Assembly: GCA_002432865.1 (NCBI GenBank)
Contig: DJGX01000019.1
Span: 1 to 64,000, forward strand
Reading direction: 5' to 3'
Length of the DNA: 64,000 nucleotides
Source of the DNA: Cloacimonetes bacterium UBA5835
GTDB taxonomy: Bacteria > Cloacimonadota > Cloacimonadia > Cloacimonadales > Cloacimonadaceae
Below the pieces are notes generated by a model that saw only the letters and a program-made list of their open reading frames with translations, was not told the origin of the DNA and did no database searches. Below, piece by piece: positions 9,751-18,238 of this stretch. The translations under genes and the position numbers were made by a program. How positions within the stretch are numbered: the first letter of the stretch is position 1; each line of letters starts with the position of its first letter.

Positions 9751-9793
9751 AAAGTTCAGGATTCTCTGCTTCAGCAAAGTAATCCTGAACTTT
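9751..9793 (-). promoter_or_regulatory. Very strong intergenic RNA hairpin
   Basis: Arms 9751-9763 and 9781-9793 are perfectly complementary (13 bp). After one bulged base the stem continues as CTTTGCT/AGCAGAG on the minus strand, leaving a tiny loop. The one imperfect inner pair is G-U on the minus RNA, which favours a role in the minus transcript. It lies between the barrel-protein gene and the TPR gene. Only three Us follow, so it is not a classical intrinsic terminator; a processing, stabilising or attenuation element is likelier. Confidence 0.6.
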
Positions 9794-9858
9794 TTTATTT
9801 CTTTATGGGAAACATAATGCCTCAACCTGTCCATTCTGTAGGAGCAGATTAAGCAGAA

Positions 9859-10977
9859 TTACTGTTTTTGTTTCTTCAGTTCTTCAATCCATTTGCGCAG
9901 TTCATCCATCGCTTGCTGAGCCTTTTCCCTATCTTCCTTCAGCATCCGTAGTTCTTTCATCAATTCCTGAACTTCAGGAGAAAGTTGTTCGTAACCCGCA
10001 GTTCCAGATGTGGTTAAACCAGGGGCAGGAGTTTGAGTTCCAGCTTGTGGTTTACTTGGGCTAACTGTTAAAGGAACTGTAATTCCAGTTTCGATTGGGG
10101 TTTCAACTACCCCTTCCCCCATAGAGGGTGTTTTTCCGTAACCAGCATAATGACCAAGGTCGGGACGGCGTTTGGCTTCTGCATACTTATCGAACAGATA
10201 TGAAACACCAAAAGCAATCCGTATATTATCCTTGTAATCGCTATCCTTGAACCAATCCTCAAGAGCATTTACACCAACTTTAAAGCCAAAATTCTTATAG
10301 GAATATTTGGCCCCAATATTGAGATCTTCACCATCAAATTCTCCTTGTAATGCCAGATCTTTAATTGGAGACATTTCTGCTGAAGCAAATAGTCCATTTA
10401 AATAGCGGGATTTAGCTTGGCCAACAAAACGGTTGGTGCCAATTCCTACATTGAACATCCAGGGTATTCCTAAAAATACAGCTTGCTTGGATGCTACCGC
10501 ATAAGGAGAATAGGGCTCGTAGCAATCAGCATCAGGATGTTGACTAAAATCGTCACCAGGGCTTAAGTATTGAGAGCCATGTTTAGGAACAGGGGATAAA
10601 ATATTATCCATTCCTATAGAGACCTGGGGAATTCGTAAGGTCTCCTCAATAATTTTTACTTTTGCATTAAGATAATAAACCAATCCGTCTAAGGAAGTGT
10701 AATCACCCAGAAATAAACCAAGTTCAACTCTATCCAAAATACCTACTCCAATCATTGTATAAGGAAATAAACCTTCGGAGGCGTCTTTAGCATCGTTAGT
10801 AAGTGGTTTGGGGGCGGCAATATCTCTGTAATAACCAACTAATACAAATTCTGCTGCCTTATTGGGAAGAACATAGGCATCTGGAGTTCTCAACATTCCT
10901 AAAGTTTGAAAGGGCGCTGCTTGAACACTACTAATCACAGCAACTACCGCAATCGCCATCAAAATAATTTTTTTCAT
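9859..10977 (-). CDS. YjbH-like outer-membrane barrel protein with C-terminal coiled coil
   Basis: Signal peptide (MKKIILMAIAVVAVISSVQAA), then a beta-strand-rich region with alternating hydrophobic residues (VGVGILDRVELGLFLGDY-like pattern, IRIAFGVSYLFDKYAEAKRR). The opening LGMLRTPDAYVLPNKAAEFV resembles YjbH-type outer-membrane proteins. A Pro/Thr-rich linker (about 290-325) leads to a charged C-terminal coiled coil (ELMKELRMLKEDREKAQQAMDELRKWIEELKKQ). The ATG at 10977 is used because GGAGGG sits 5 bases before it; an ATG four codons upstream contains that site. Upstream of the motor operon in the same direction, separated by the hairpin at 9751-9793. The family call is by eye. Confidence 0.65.
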   Translation of the reverse strand: MKKIILMAIAVVAVISSVQAAPFQTLGMLRTPDAYVLPNKAAEFVLVGYYRDIAAPKPLTNDAKDASEGLFPYTMIGVGILDRVELGLFLGDYTSLDGLVYYLNAKVKIIEETLRIPQVSIGMDNILSPVPKHGSQYLSPGDDFSQHPDADCYEPYSPYAVASKQAVFLGIPWMFNVGIGTNRFVGQAKSRYLNGLFASAEMSPIKDLALQGEFDGEDLNIGAKYSYKNFGFKVGVNALEDWFKDSDYKDNIRIAFGVSYLFDKYAEAKRRPDLGHYAGYGKTPSMGEGVVETPIETGITVPLTVSPSKPQAGTQTPAPGLTTSGTAGYEQLSPEVQELMKELRMLKEDREKAQQAMDELRKWIEELKKQKQ

Positions 10978-11027
10978 GTTTCCCTCCACCTTTCGGTGTT
11001 AATTACTTATGTTGTCCATCATTCTCA

Positions 11028-11058
11028 TTGACGAAATATCCGTCAAGTTTTTTCTTGA
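11028..11058. promoter_or_regulatory. Divergent promoter region with two small inverted repeats
   Basis: In the 84-base gap between the divergent barrel-protein and yraN genes are TTGACG/CGTCAA arms (11028-11033, 11041-11046) and overlapping TCAAG/CTTGA arms (11043-11047, 11054-11058). TTGACG could also serve as a -35 element. They look like an operator or overlapping promoters, but short arms in AT-rich DNA can be chance. Confidence 0.3.
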
Positions 11059-11061
11059 GAT

Positions 11062-11448
11062 ATGATTAAATATTCACTTCAGAATTTTTCTCGTATTGGC
11101 GAAGATCTTGCAGCGCGTTATTTAGTAACTAACGGTTATTCAGTTGTTTGCCGTAATTTCCGTAAGCGCTGTGGGGAAATAGATCTTATTGTGGAAAAAG
11201 ATCAACACCTAATATTCTGCGAAGTTAAAACCCGTACTTCTCACTCTATCGAGTCTGCTCTGTCTTCTGTTTCCTTTTCCAAACAAAGGAAGATAACAAG
11301 AGCAGCACAATTATATATTAATGAAAATCCAAACTTTGGCAACTATATTTTTCGTTTTGATGTTATCTTAGTATTTTATTATGAATCTACGGATACATTC
11401 AAGGTTATTCATTACGAAGATGCCTTTCCACCGCTGTTGGACAATTAA
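11062..11448 (+). CDS. yraN: YraN/UPF0102 endonuclease-like protein
   Basis: 128 residues, the usual length of the UPF0102 family. The diagnostic core is present: GEDLAARYLVTNGYSVVCRNFR, then GEIDLIVEKDQHLIFCEVKTR, i.e. the D...ExK pattern of a Holliday-junction-resolvase-like fold. The family's cellular role is poorly defined. It is the only plus-strand gene in the first 18 kb, and its 3' end overlaps that of the convergent GWxTD gene by 4 bases. Confidence 0.88.
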   Translation: MIKYSLQNFSRIGEDLAARYLVTNGYSVVCRNFRKRCGEIDLIVEKDQHLIFCEVKTRTSHSIESALSSVSFSKQRKITRAAQLYINENPNFGNYIFRFDVILVFYYESTDTFKVIHYEDAFPPLLDN

Positions 11449-12782
11449 TTATCCAATTTGCTAGTATCAAAATCGTAGCCGACATAGCGCATCCAGTCAG
11501 GATTTGAGCTTTCCATATCATCGTTTACTACATAAATGAGTTTATAATTTCCATTCATTTGAATATCGATAAACAGATATACTGGTTTATTTCCAGTAGA
11601 ATATTTCCAGATTTGATAATCCTTTCTAACGAAGCGGCTTTCATCAGAACTTGTTTCTCTTTGAATATCATCGGGAGCTCCATTCCTTATATATATGCGT
11701 CCCATATCTGAAGTCCATCCTTTTTTGAAATGTCCGAAATGTTTATTAGAATAATCGATTCGTTCTTGCACTAAATCCATAATGCTTTGTATGCTGCGAT
11801 TTGTGTTGGATGCCATATTTCTCCAAAATTGAGTTATATACCGCTTTTTACTATCCTGGCTCAAATCTTTCCAATCTGCAGAAATTCTGTTTCCCATAAA
11901 TATCCGCATAAGTTCAAATTCGTCATCAGGATTGGCAAAGAGGAAAAATTCTTCCTCTTTTTCTTCGATCACGGCAAATTCGAATTTTCTTTCTTCGTAT
12001 TGATCAGGATTTTGCAAGATAACAGTCCCCAGATATAAACCTGGGTTAAGGTCAGAAATAGGTATTTTTAAATTAATACTTTCGCTGCTGGAGGCAGGTT
12101 TATAATTCAAATCTTCATCCATCACTATTACAGAATCCTTTTCCAGGGATAAATTCAGGAGGCAGCTTTCCAAAGAAGTACTTCCAATATAGCTTTCCAG
12201 GTAAAGATAAACATAATCGGTATTAGTTTTATTAAAGAGAATGGAGGGCTCGCTACGATATAGGATATTATTTCTTTTAAATTTGGGCAAGTAGGAAGTA
12301 GTATCAGCTCGTACTTCAGAATTGAGTTCAATATCGCTTAATAAACTGTTTACAGGCAAAGCGGTAATCTCAAATTCGTGCATAAAACTTTTTTCGGAAT
12401 TTAGGTCTTGAGCATAGAATTGGACAGTGCAGATGGGTCTATCCATAATAAAACTGAAGCGATTGAGATATGATTTTTGTTTATTAGAAGTATCAGCTTT
12501 ATTGCGAACTCCAATGAGGTCATTAATTTTATGGTCTAGCAACAAACTATCACCTTCACAGATTTTAATATATACTTCCAGTTCGGCAAAGAATCCATTG
12601 TTTTTAGCAAGAAAAGCCAGATTCTGATAGGGTACCTGATAATCGAGCAGTAATATAGTATTTTTATTTTTATCCAGGAACCTGGAATAATCAATAAACA
12701 TATTCAATTTTTCTGATCCCGATAGCGGAATAAGAAAACAGCTGAGAAGTGCCAAGCAAATTAGAATTCTAATATTCTTCAT
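11445..12782 (-). CDS. GWxTD domain-containing secreted protein (1)
   Basis: 445 residues with a signal peptide (MKNIRILICLALLSCFLIPLSG), a beta-rich N-terminal region of unknown role, and a C-terminal GWxTD domain carrying the name-giving motif (HFGHFKKGWTSDMGRIYIRNGAPDD) and the preceding Phe/Trp helix (RYITQFWRNMASN). GWxTD proteins occur in Bacteroidetes, Chlorobi, Cloacimonadota and relatives; their function is unknown. The start overlaps the end of the next GWxTD gene by 14 bases, so the two are co-translated. The 3' end meets yraN tail to tail. Confidence 0.85.
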   Translation of the reverse strand: MKNIRILICLALLSCFLIPLSGSEKLNMFIDYSRFLDKNKNTILLLDYQVPYQNLAFLAKNNGFFAELEVYIKICEGDSLLLDHKINDLIGVRNKADTSNKQKSYLNRFSFIMDRPICTVQFYAQDLNSEKSFMHEFEITALPVNSLLSDIELNSEVRADTTSYLPKFKRNNILYRSEPSILFNKTNTDYVYLYLESYIGSTSLESCLLNLSLEKDSVIVMDEDLNYKPASSSESINLKIPISDLNPGLYLGTVILQNPDQYEERKFEFAVIEEKEEEFFLFANPDDEFELMRIFMGNRISADWKDLSQDSKKRYITQFWRNMASNTNRSIQSIMDLVQERIDYSNKHFGHFKKGWTSDMGRIYIRNGAPDDIQRETSSDESRFVRKDYQIWKYSTGNKPVYLFIDIQMNGNYKLIYVVNDDMESSNPDWMRYVGYDFDTSKLDN

Positions 12783-13875
12783 CTTTATTCCTTAAAGTAT
12801 ATTGACCATAACCTCCAATGTCAGCAAAGATAAATTCGAGGTTTTTGTCATAGTAATACCAGATTATAAAAGGATATTTCCCTATAGAGAAAACTTCTGA
12901 ATAGACATCATCGGGTTCTCCATATTTTATATATATTCTACCCTGATCAGTCGTCCATCCTGCAATTTTTTTATGCACTGTAAAAAGTTCATCTGCTGCT
13001 AAAACCCTCTGATAGAATCTTTCCCGTAATTCATTTCTGATAGTTCCAGGGCTGGGATCATTGGCTTTCCAAAATGCCTCAATTACTTCAGCCTGTCTTT
13101 CTTCAGGAACATTTCGTAAAACATTCCATTCATTTTGATTGGCTATATAGCGAATTTGTCTTATTTGATCATTCAAAGAATAGCGCAGCGAATATGCATA
13201 CCAAGGGGAAAATAGAAAAGGTTCCATCTTGTAGTAGATATTGTTTTCAAAAAAAGTTAAAGCCAATTGATTCGGTGCATCTTTTTGGATGTAAGGAAGT
13301 AAATCAATAATTACTGGGCTTTGGGGATTTGTTATAGTTAAGTTCTGATTATCAATTTGGATACGCAAGCTATCCAAAGCCAAAGAATAGCTCTGATTTA
13401 GGCATAGTTCATCTACACTCAATCCGGATAAACTATAGGGGATAAAATCAATACCATCCTTTTTAGCAATAACCCAACTAAGCCCAATTTCCGTACTGGA
13501 AGGACCTATGATAAATTGGCGAGTATAATTTCTTTTATCCCCCATCGCTTTATTTTTTATTTTCAAAGCTACATTATATGAACCTTGGGGAAGTTCCAAC
13601 TGAAAGAAAACTGGAATGCCACAATCAGTGAGCCATTCATATTTTGGTATAATTTGGCTTTTTTCCAAGGTAGCAACCTGTTTTTTCCGGAAATTAGAAA
13701 TCTCGAGCACAATTTGGTATACTGCTTGGTCCGAACCTTTTTTGAAGCTAATATTATTGTAAGGCAAAACAACGCGGATATCAACCTGGTTTGCATAATG
13801 CTCATAGAAAATTTCCTGAGCAGATACAAAGCCAAAGGTAAATAGTAGAATCAGGATACTAAGTACTTTTTCCAT
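12769..13875 (-). CDS. GWxTD domain-containing secreted protein (2)
   Basis: 368 residues: signal peptide (MEKVLSILILLFTFGFVSAQ), a beta-rich region and a C-terminal GWxTD domain (IAGWTTDQGRIYIKYGEPDDVYSE) with the upstream AFWKANDPSPGTIRNELRERFY helix. A paralogue of the neighbouring GWxTD protein with the same order of domains. It overlaps dnaE by 17 bases upstream and the other GWxTD gene by 14 bases downstream. The coupling to dnaE is tight, although no functional link is known. Confidence 0.85.
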   Translation of the reverse strand: MEKVLSILILLFTFGFVSAQEIFYEHYANQVDIRVVLPYNNISFKKGSDQAVYQIVLEISNFRKKQVATLEKSQIIPKYEWLTDCGIPVFFQLELPQGSYNVALKIKNKAMGDKRNYTRQFIIGPSSTEIGLSWVIAKKDGIDFIPYSLSGLSVDELCLNQSYSLALDSLRIQIDNQNLTITNPQSPVIIDLLPYIQKDAPNQLALTFFENNIYYKMEPFLFSPWYAYSLRYSLNDQIRQIRYIANQNEWNVLRNVPEERQAEVIEAFWKANDPSPGTIRNELRERFYQRVLAADELFTVHKKIAGWTTDQGRIYIKYGEPDDVYSEVFSIGKYPFIIWYYYDKNLEFIFADIGGYGQYTLRNKDEEY

Positions 13876-16800
13876 TTGTAACCAATCTTATTTGAAAATC
13901 AATTTTTTCTTTTTCCAGCCAGTTTAAAAGTCCTTCCCCGGGAAAGAATAATTTACGGGATTCCAGTTGATAACTATTCACATCTTCTTTCTGAATAGTA
14001 GTAATCAGTTTAAATTTACCATCACAGCGAGATATTCTTTCTCCCAAATCGGTTAAGCAACCTTTTTTCACTTGTTTGTCATTGATGTGTACTTTTATTT
14101 CCCCTCTTAGTTCATTGGCTAAAGCATCAAAGGGAATTAGAGAATTGGGCAAAATTCTCAGCATAGCATCATCATTACCATTAAAAGTGGATTTAGTGCC
14201 CGTTATAAAAAAGACCTTTCCCGGGCTAATTATCTTTGAATATTGCAAATAATCCTTATTAAACAAGCTTACTTCAAATTTACCGGCAAGGTCTTCAAAT
14301 TCCACGAAGGCAATTTGATTGCCCCGACTATCTTTCTTTTTGGAGATATTAGTAATAATTCCTGCAAGATATAGTTCTCCGTTATTGTTGCTTTTGCCAG
14401 TATTGGAATCAGCATTAGTTATATGTTTAATCAAAGACCTGTATTCATACAAAGGATGACCGCTCAAATAGAAACCTAAAACCTCTTTTTCTTTTTCCAG
14501 CTGATATAAATAGCCCCAAGGTTCAACATTAGGCAGAGGAGGATAATAGTTACTGTTATCATCTTCCTCATCCAAAAAATCAAATATAGTGCTCTGTCCC
14601 TTTTTTCTATCTCTTTGTTCATTACTGCTAAACTGTAATGCCTGTTCAATTACTGCCCATTTTTGAGCTCTTGTTCCTTCCAGTTCATCCATCGCTCCGG
14701 AAGCAATTAAACTCTCCAGAATAGTTTTATTTACACTGCTGCTATCTAAGCGACTGCAAAAATTGAAGATACCTGTATAAGGTCCCCCTTGATCTCTACT
14801 TTCTATAATAGCTCGCATAGCTGCTTCCCCCAAATTTTTTATAGCTCTTAAACCAAATTGGACTTCTTTATTATGCACCCGAAATTCACTATCACTGCGA
14901 TTTATATTGGGGGGGATAATTTTTATCCCCATCTTTTTACACACCTCAATTTTTCCGGGAATTCCTGAAGGATCATCTTCCAGAGATAGTAACGCAGCCA
15001 TATATTCTACAGGATAGTATGTTTTCAGATAGGCAGTTTGATAAGCGATTAATGCATAGCAAGTAGCATGAGATTTATTAAAAGCATATTCAGCAAAGTG
15101 TAACCAATCTTGCCATATTTTTTCGCTCACAGTTTCAGGAACATTATTTATTTTAGCGCCTTGGATAAATTTTTCATAGTACTTCTGCATTAACTCGGAA
15201 CTTTTTTTGCCGATTGCTTTTCTCAAGCTGTCTGCTTCACCACCTGTAAAGCCACCCATTTCACGAGCAATTTGCATAACTTGTTCCTGGTATACAGTTA
15301 CGCCATAGGTCTCTTTGAGGGTATTTTCCATCAACGGATGATCAAAAACCACTTTTTCGCGTCCATGTTTACGAGCTATGTAACTATCTATAAACTGCAT
15401 AGGACCAGGTCTGTAGAGAGCTACCATAGCAATTAAATCCTCAATTTTATTAGGTTTCAGTTCCATAAGGTATTTACGCATACCATCCGATTCAAATTGA
15501 AAAACACCATCCGTTTCGCCTTTACCTAAAAGGGTATAGACCTTTTTATCATCAAGAGATATGAGATTTATATCTATATCTATATTTTGAGATTGTTTTA
15601 CCAGGTCTATAGTTTTTTGTATTACCGTAAGGTTCTTCAAGCCTAAAATGTCCATTTTTAATAGTTTTAGATCATTTAGCCATTTTCCTTCATACTGAAC
15701 CAGAATAACTTTTTCCTCATCTTTTTGCGAACTACAAGCAAGAGGAACATAATCTGTAAGATCTCCAGGAGCAATAACAACTCCTGCAGCATGCACTCCT
15801 GTTTGACGAACCAGACCTTCCAGCACTTTTGAATGTTTAAATATACTTCTATATAAATCGTTACTATCAATAAGAGTAGCAAATTCCGGATATTGTTTAT
15901 AGGCATCATCCAAACTTTTCACATTACCGGGAATGGTTTTAGTGATGGCATTTGCCTCAGAAGCAGGCACACTTAAAACTCGGGCTACATCTTTTATCAC
16001 ACTTTTTGCTCCTAAAGTAGAGAAAGTTATAATCTGCGTAACGCTCTCTCTTCCATAGCGTTGCACAATATAGTCAATAACTTGTCCCCGCTTCTGAGCA
16101 CAAAAATCAATATCTATATCCGGCATACTGATTCTATCAGGATTAAGGAATCTTTCAAAAACCAGTCCGTATTTTATAGGATCAACTAAAGTTATATTAA
16201 GAAGATAAGCAATTATACTTCCGGCAGCCGAACCACGACCTGGACCCACAGGTACATTTTGTTTTCGGGCATTATCAATGATATCTTTTACAACTAAAAA
16301 ATAGCCACTAAAGCCCATTCTATCGATCACTTCAAGCTCATAATCAATACGCTGTTTAATGGTTTCATTCATCTCGGGATATTTAATTTTGGCACCTTCA
16401 TAACAGAGATGCTTTAAATATTCACCCATTGTTTTAAATTCGGGAGGGGTTTCTATATTAGGCAGCAGAAATTTATCATAATGCAATGTTAGATCTATCA
16501 TCTCCGCTATTTTTAAAGTATTAGCGTATGCTTCAGGAACTTCCGGAAAGAGTTCTTTCATTTCTTCCGGGCTTTTAAAATATAACTGATTAGTACTATA
16601 ATGTAAACGTCCAGGATCATTTAACAGTTTTCCGGTTTGAATACACAGCAAGATATCATGTGCTTCATAATCACTTTGATGCAGGTAATGGCAATCATTA
16701 GTAAGAACCATCGGTATATCCAATTCTTTTGCCAAATCAATTAAACGGGGCATAACAGCTTTTTCAGGTTCCAGATTGTGATCTTGAAGTTCCATAAAAA

Positions 16801-17302
16801 AACGGTCTTTAAAGAGGTCTTTATACCATAAAGCAACTTCGCGTGCCTGATTTATCCGTTCATTCAAAATTAGCGAAGGAATTTCACCTTTAATACAAGC
16901 AGAAAGACATATAAGCCCTTCATTGTATTGCTGCAAAAGAGTTTTGGAAATTCTCGGTTTATAATAAAATCCTTTTATATAGGAAATAGAAGAGAGTTTT
17001 ACTAGGTTTTTGTAGCCCTGCTCATTTTGTGCCAGCAAAATTATATGATAGCGACTTTCATTCTTGCTGCTTTCACTTTCAATATCGCCATTTACTATAT
17101 ATGCTTCAATGCCAATTATAGGTTTAATCCCTGCAGCACGGGCAGTTTTATAAAAATCCACAACACCGAATAAATTCCCGTGATCTGTAATTGCCACTGC
17201 AGGCATTTCATATTTTTTTGCCAGTTTTATCATCCTGTCAACCCTGCAGGCTCCATCCAACATACTATATTGGGTATGATTATGTAAATGTACAAAAGGC
17301 AT
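13859..17302 (-). CDS. dnaE: DNA polymerase III subunit alpha
   Basis: Replicative polymerase, 1147 residues, normal for the DnaE1 type. An N-terminal PHP domain (1-280) keeps its metal-site residues: HLHNH at 5-9, D40-H41, E66, H86, C136, D203/H205. The polymerase motifs are PGRGSAAGS at 354-362 and the catalytic PDIDIDF at 394-400, with the third Asp in KMDILGL at about 551. Helix-hairpin-helix and OB-fold regions follow (LYLAGIITNISKKKDSRGNQIAFVEFEDLAG). It starts an operon with the two GWxTD genes. A truncated paralogue lies at 61166-62530. Confidence 0.96.
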   Translation of the reverse strand: MPFVHLHNHTQYSMLDGACRVDRMIKLAKKYEMPAVAITDHGNLFGVVDFYKTARAAGIKPIIGIEAYIVNGDIESESSKNESRYHIILLAQNEQGYKNLVKLSSISYIKGFYYKPRISKTLLQQYNEGLICLSACIKGEIPSLILNERINQAREVALWYKDLFKDRFFMELQDHNLEPEKAVMPRLIDLAKELDIPMVLTNDCHYLHQSDYEAHDILLCIQTGKLLNDPGRLHYSTNQLYFKSPEEMKELFPEVPEAYANTLKIAEMIDLTLHYDKFLLPNIETPPEFKTMGEYLKHLCYEGAKIKYPEMNETIKQRIDYELEVIDRMGFSGYFLVVKDIIDNARKQNVPVGPGRGSAAGSIIAYLLNITLVDPIKYGLVFERFLNPDRISMPDIDIDFCAQKRGQVIDYIVQRYGRESVTQIITFSTLGAKSVIKDVARVLSVPASEANAITKTIPGNVKSLDDAYKQYPEFATLIDSNDLYRSIFKHSKVLEGLVRQTGVHAAGVVIAPGDLTDYVPLACSSQKDEEKVILVQYEGKWLNDLKLLKMDILGLKNLTVIQKTIDLVKQSQNIDIDINLISLDDKKVYTLLGKGETDGVFQFESDGMRKYLMELKPNKIEDLIAMVALYRPGPMQFIDSYIARKHGREKVVFDHPLMENTLKETYGVTVYQEQVMQIAREMGGFTGGEADSLRKAIGKKSSELMQKYYEKFIQGAKINNVPETVSEKIWQDWLHFAEYAFNKSHATCYALIAYQTAYLKTYYPVEYMAALLSLEDDPSGIPGKIEVCKKMGIKIIPPNINRSDSEFRVHNKEVQFGLRAIKNLGEAAMRAIIESRDQGGPYTGIFNFCSRLDSSSVNKTILESLIASGAMDELEGTRAQKWAVIEQALQFSSNEQRDRKKGQSTIFDFLDEEDDNSNYYPPLPNVEPWGYLYQLEKEKEVLGFYLSGHPLYEYRSLIKHITNADSNTGKSNNNGELYLAGIITNISKKKDSRGNQIAFVEFEDLAGKFEVSLFNKDYLQYSKIISPGKVFFITGTKSTFNGNDDAMLRILPNSLIPFDALANELRGEIKVHINDKQVKKGCLTDLGERISRCDGKFKLITTIQKEDVNSYQLESRKLFFPGEGLLNWLEKEKIDFQIRLVTNGKST

Positions 17303-17368
17303 CTCTCACTCCCTTTTTTTATCTAAGTAAGCAAAAATGAAATAGGGAAATCTGTCAAAGAATATCTA

Positions 17369-17780
17369 TATCTTACAACAGAAATCAGAAGTCCCGAATT
17401 TGATAATTTCCAACACCTCATTTGATTAATGAATCAGTAATAACACATAGCGAAATTAGCCTTTTTTCCCAAAAAATGTTCTTCATAAAAAAGCGGACTA
17501 TTGAAGGAATCGTTAACTTATTTTAAGACATTTTTTAGCAATAAAATAGGTATTTTAAAAGAGAAGTTTGATTCTCGATAACTTCTTTCACTTGCTGTTA
17601 CCAGAAATGTTTTTTTGCTCTTGTTATTATAAACCAATCAAAGTAGTTCATTGATAATATATAGTTGCTCCTCCTTGCTAAAAAGCGTCATTTAATTATA
17701 ATATACGATTAGTTTGGCTTCTCTTTTCCCTTCTATGAAAAAGGGATAGCAAATATCGCTACCCCTTCTGTTGTAAGATA
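17369..17780. repeat. Gap upstream of dnaE, bounded by a 15-bp perfect inverted repeat
   Basis: The 550-base gap between dnaE and the DUF1292 gene holds TATCTTACAACAGAA at 17369-17383 and its exact reverse complement at 17766-17780. No convincing ORF lies between. It may be the ends of a decayed small element. A 15-bp match at this distance in AT-rich DNA is suggestive, not proof. The right arm lies beside the terminator hairpin at 17741-17767. Confidence 0.35.
17741..17767 (-). terminator. Intrinsic terminator of the DUF1292 gene
   Basis: Arms 17741-17750 and 17758-17767 pair over 10 positions; the one odd pair is G-U on the minus RNA. On the minus strand the stem ends in CCCTTTTTC, a short U-tract. 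It lies about 85 bases downstream of the DUF1292 stop codon. Confidence 0.55.
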
Positions 17781-17852
17781 AAATTTTGGAATAGAACTGT
17801 TCTTTAGATAGTTAAGATCTTGTAAAATACAGTATAACTATGCCGTAGCTAA

Positions 17853-18191
17853 TTATTCTGTCTCTTCCTCAATCCCCATTTCTTTTAGTTCTTTTTGAAA
17901 CAATTCATCGAATTTATCGGCGATGGTGTTATATTCATTGTCATCATCAATATAGTTCAAATTCACATTATCGCCTTCTTCAGTCACTTGAAGGATGTCG
18001 TAATTGGATTCACCTTCTGCTACTAAGGCAATATAATATTTACCTTCATTTTCCAGATTCCCGATGATGAAAAAGTTTTTCAGAGTGCCATCATCCATCT
18101 CTAAAGTGATAAAATTGTCATTGCATTCGCATTCTTCATCACAAATATGATCACCATTGTGATTACATTTGGTTTTCTCTGTATCTGACAT
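17853..18191 (-). CDS. DUF1292 protein with Cys/His N-terminal cluster
   Basis: 112 residues, very acidic. The core (FITLEMDDGTLKNFFIIGNLENEGKYYIALVAEGE...DILQVTEEG) matches the DUF1292 pattern common in Firmicutes, whose role is unknown. The N-terminus has CNHNGDHICDEECEC, dense in Cys and His and possibly metal-binding; typical DUF1292 proteins lack this to my knowledge. It stands alone, with a terminator downstream and a repeat element upstream. Confidence 0.75.
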   Translation of the reverse strand: MSDTEKTKCNHNGDHICDEECECNDNFITLEMDDGTLKNFFIIGNLENEGKYYIALVAEGESNYDILQVTEEGDNVNLNYIDDDNEYNTIADKFDELFQKELKEMGIEEETE

Positions 18192-18238
18192 TTAGGTCTC
18201 CTTGTTTAGGTTTTTGTCATTGATTTTTAATGGCTCTA

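Noticed and set aside
13859..17302. Possible error-prone DnaE2 instead of the replicative enzyme
   Set aside because: Full PHP metal set, normal length and C-terminal OB region fit the DnaE1 type; no imuA/imuB neighbours.
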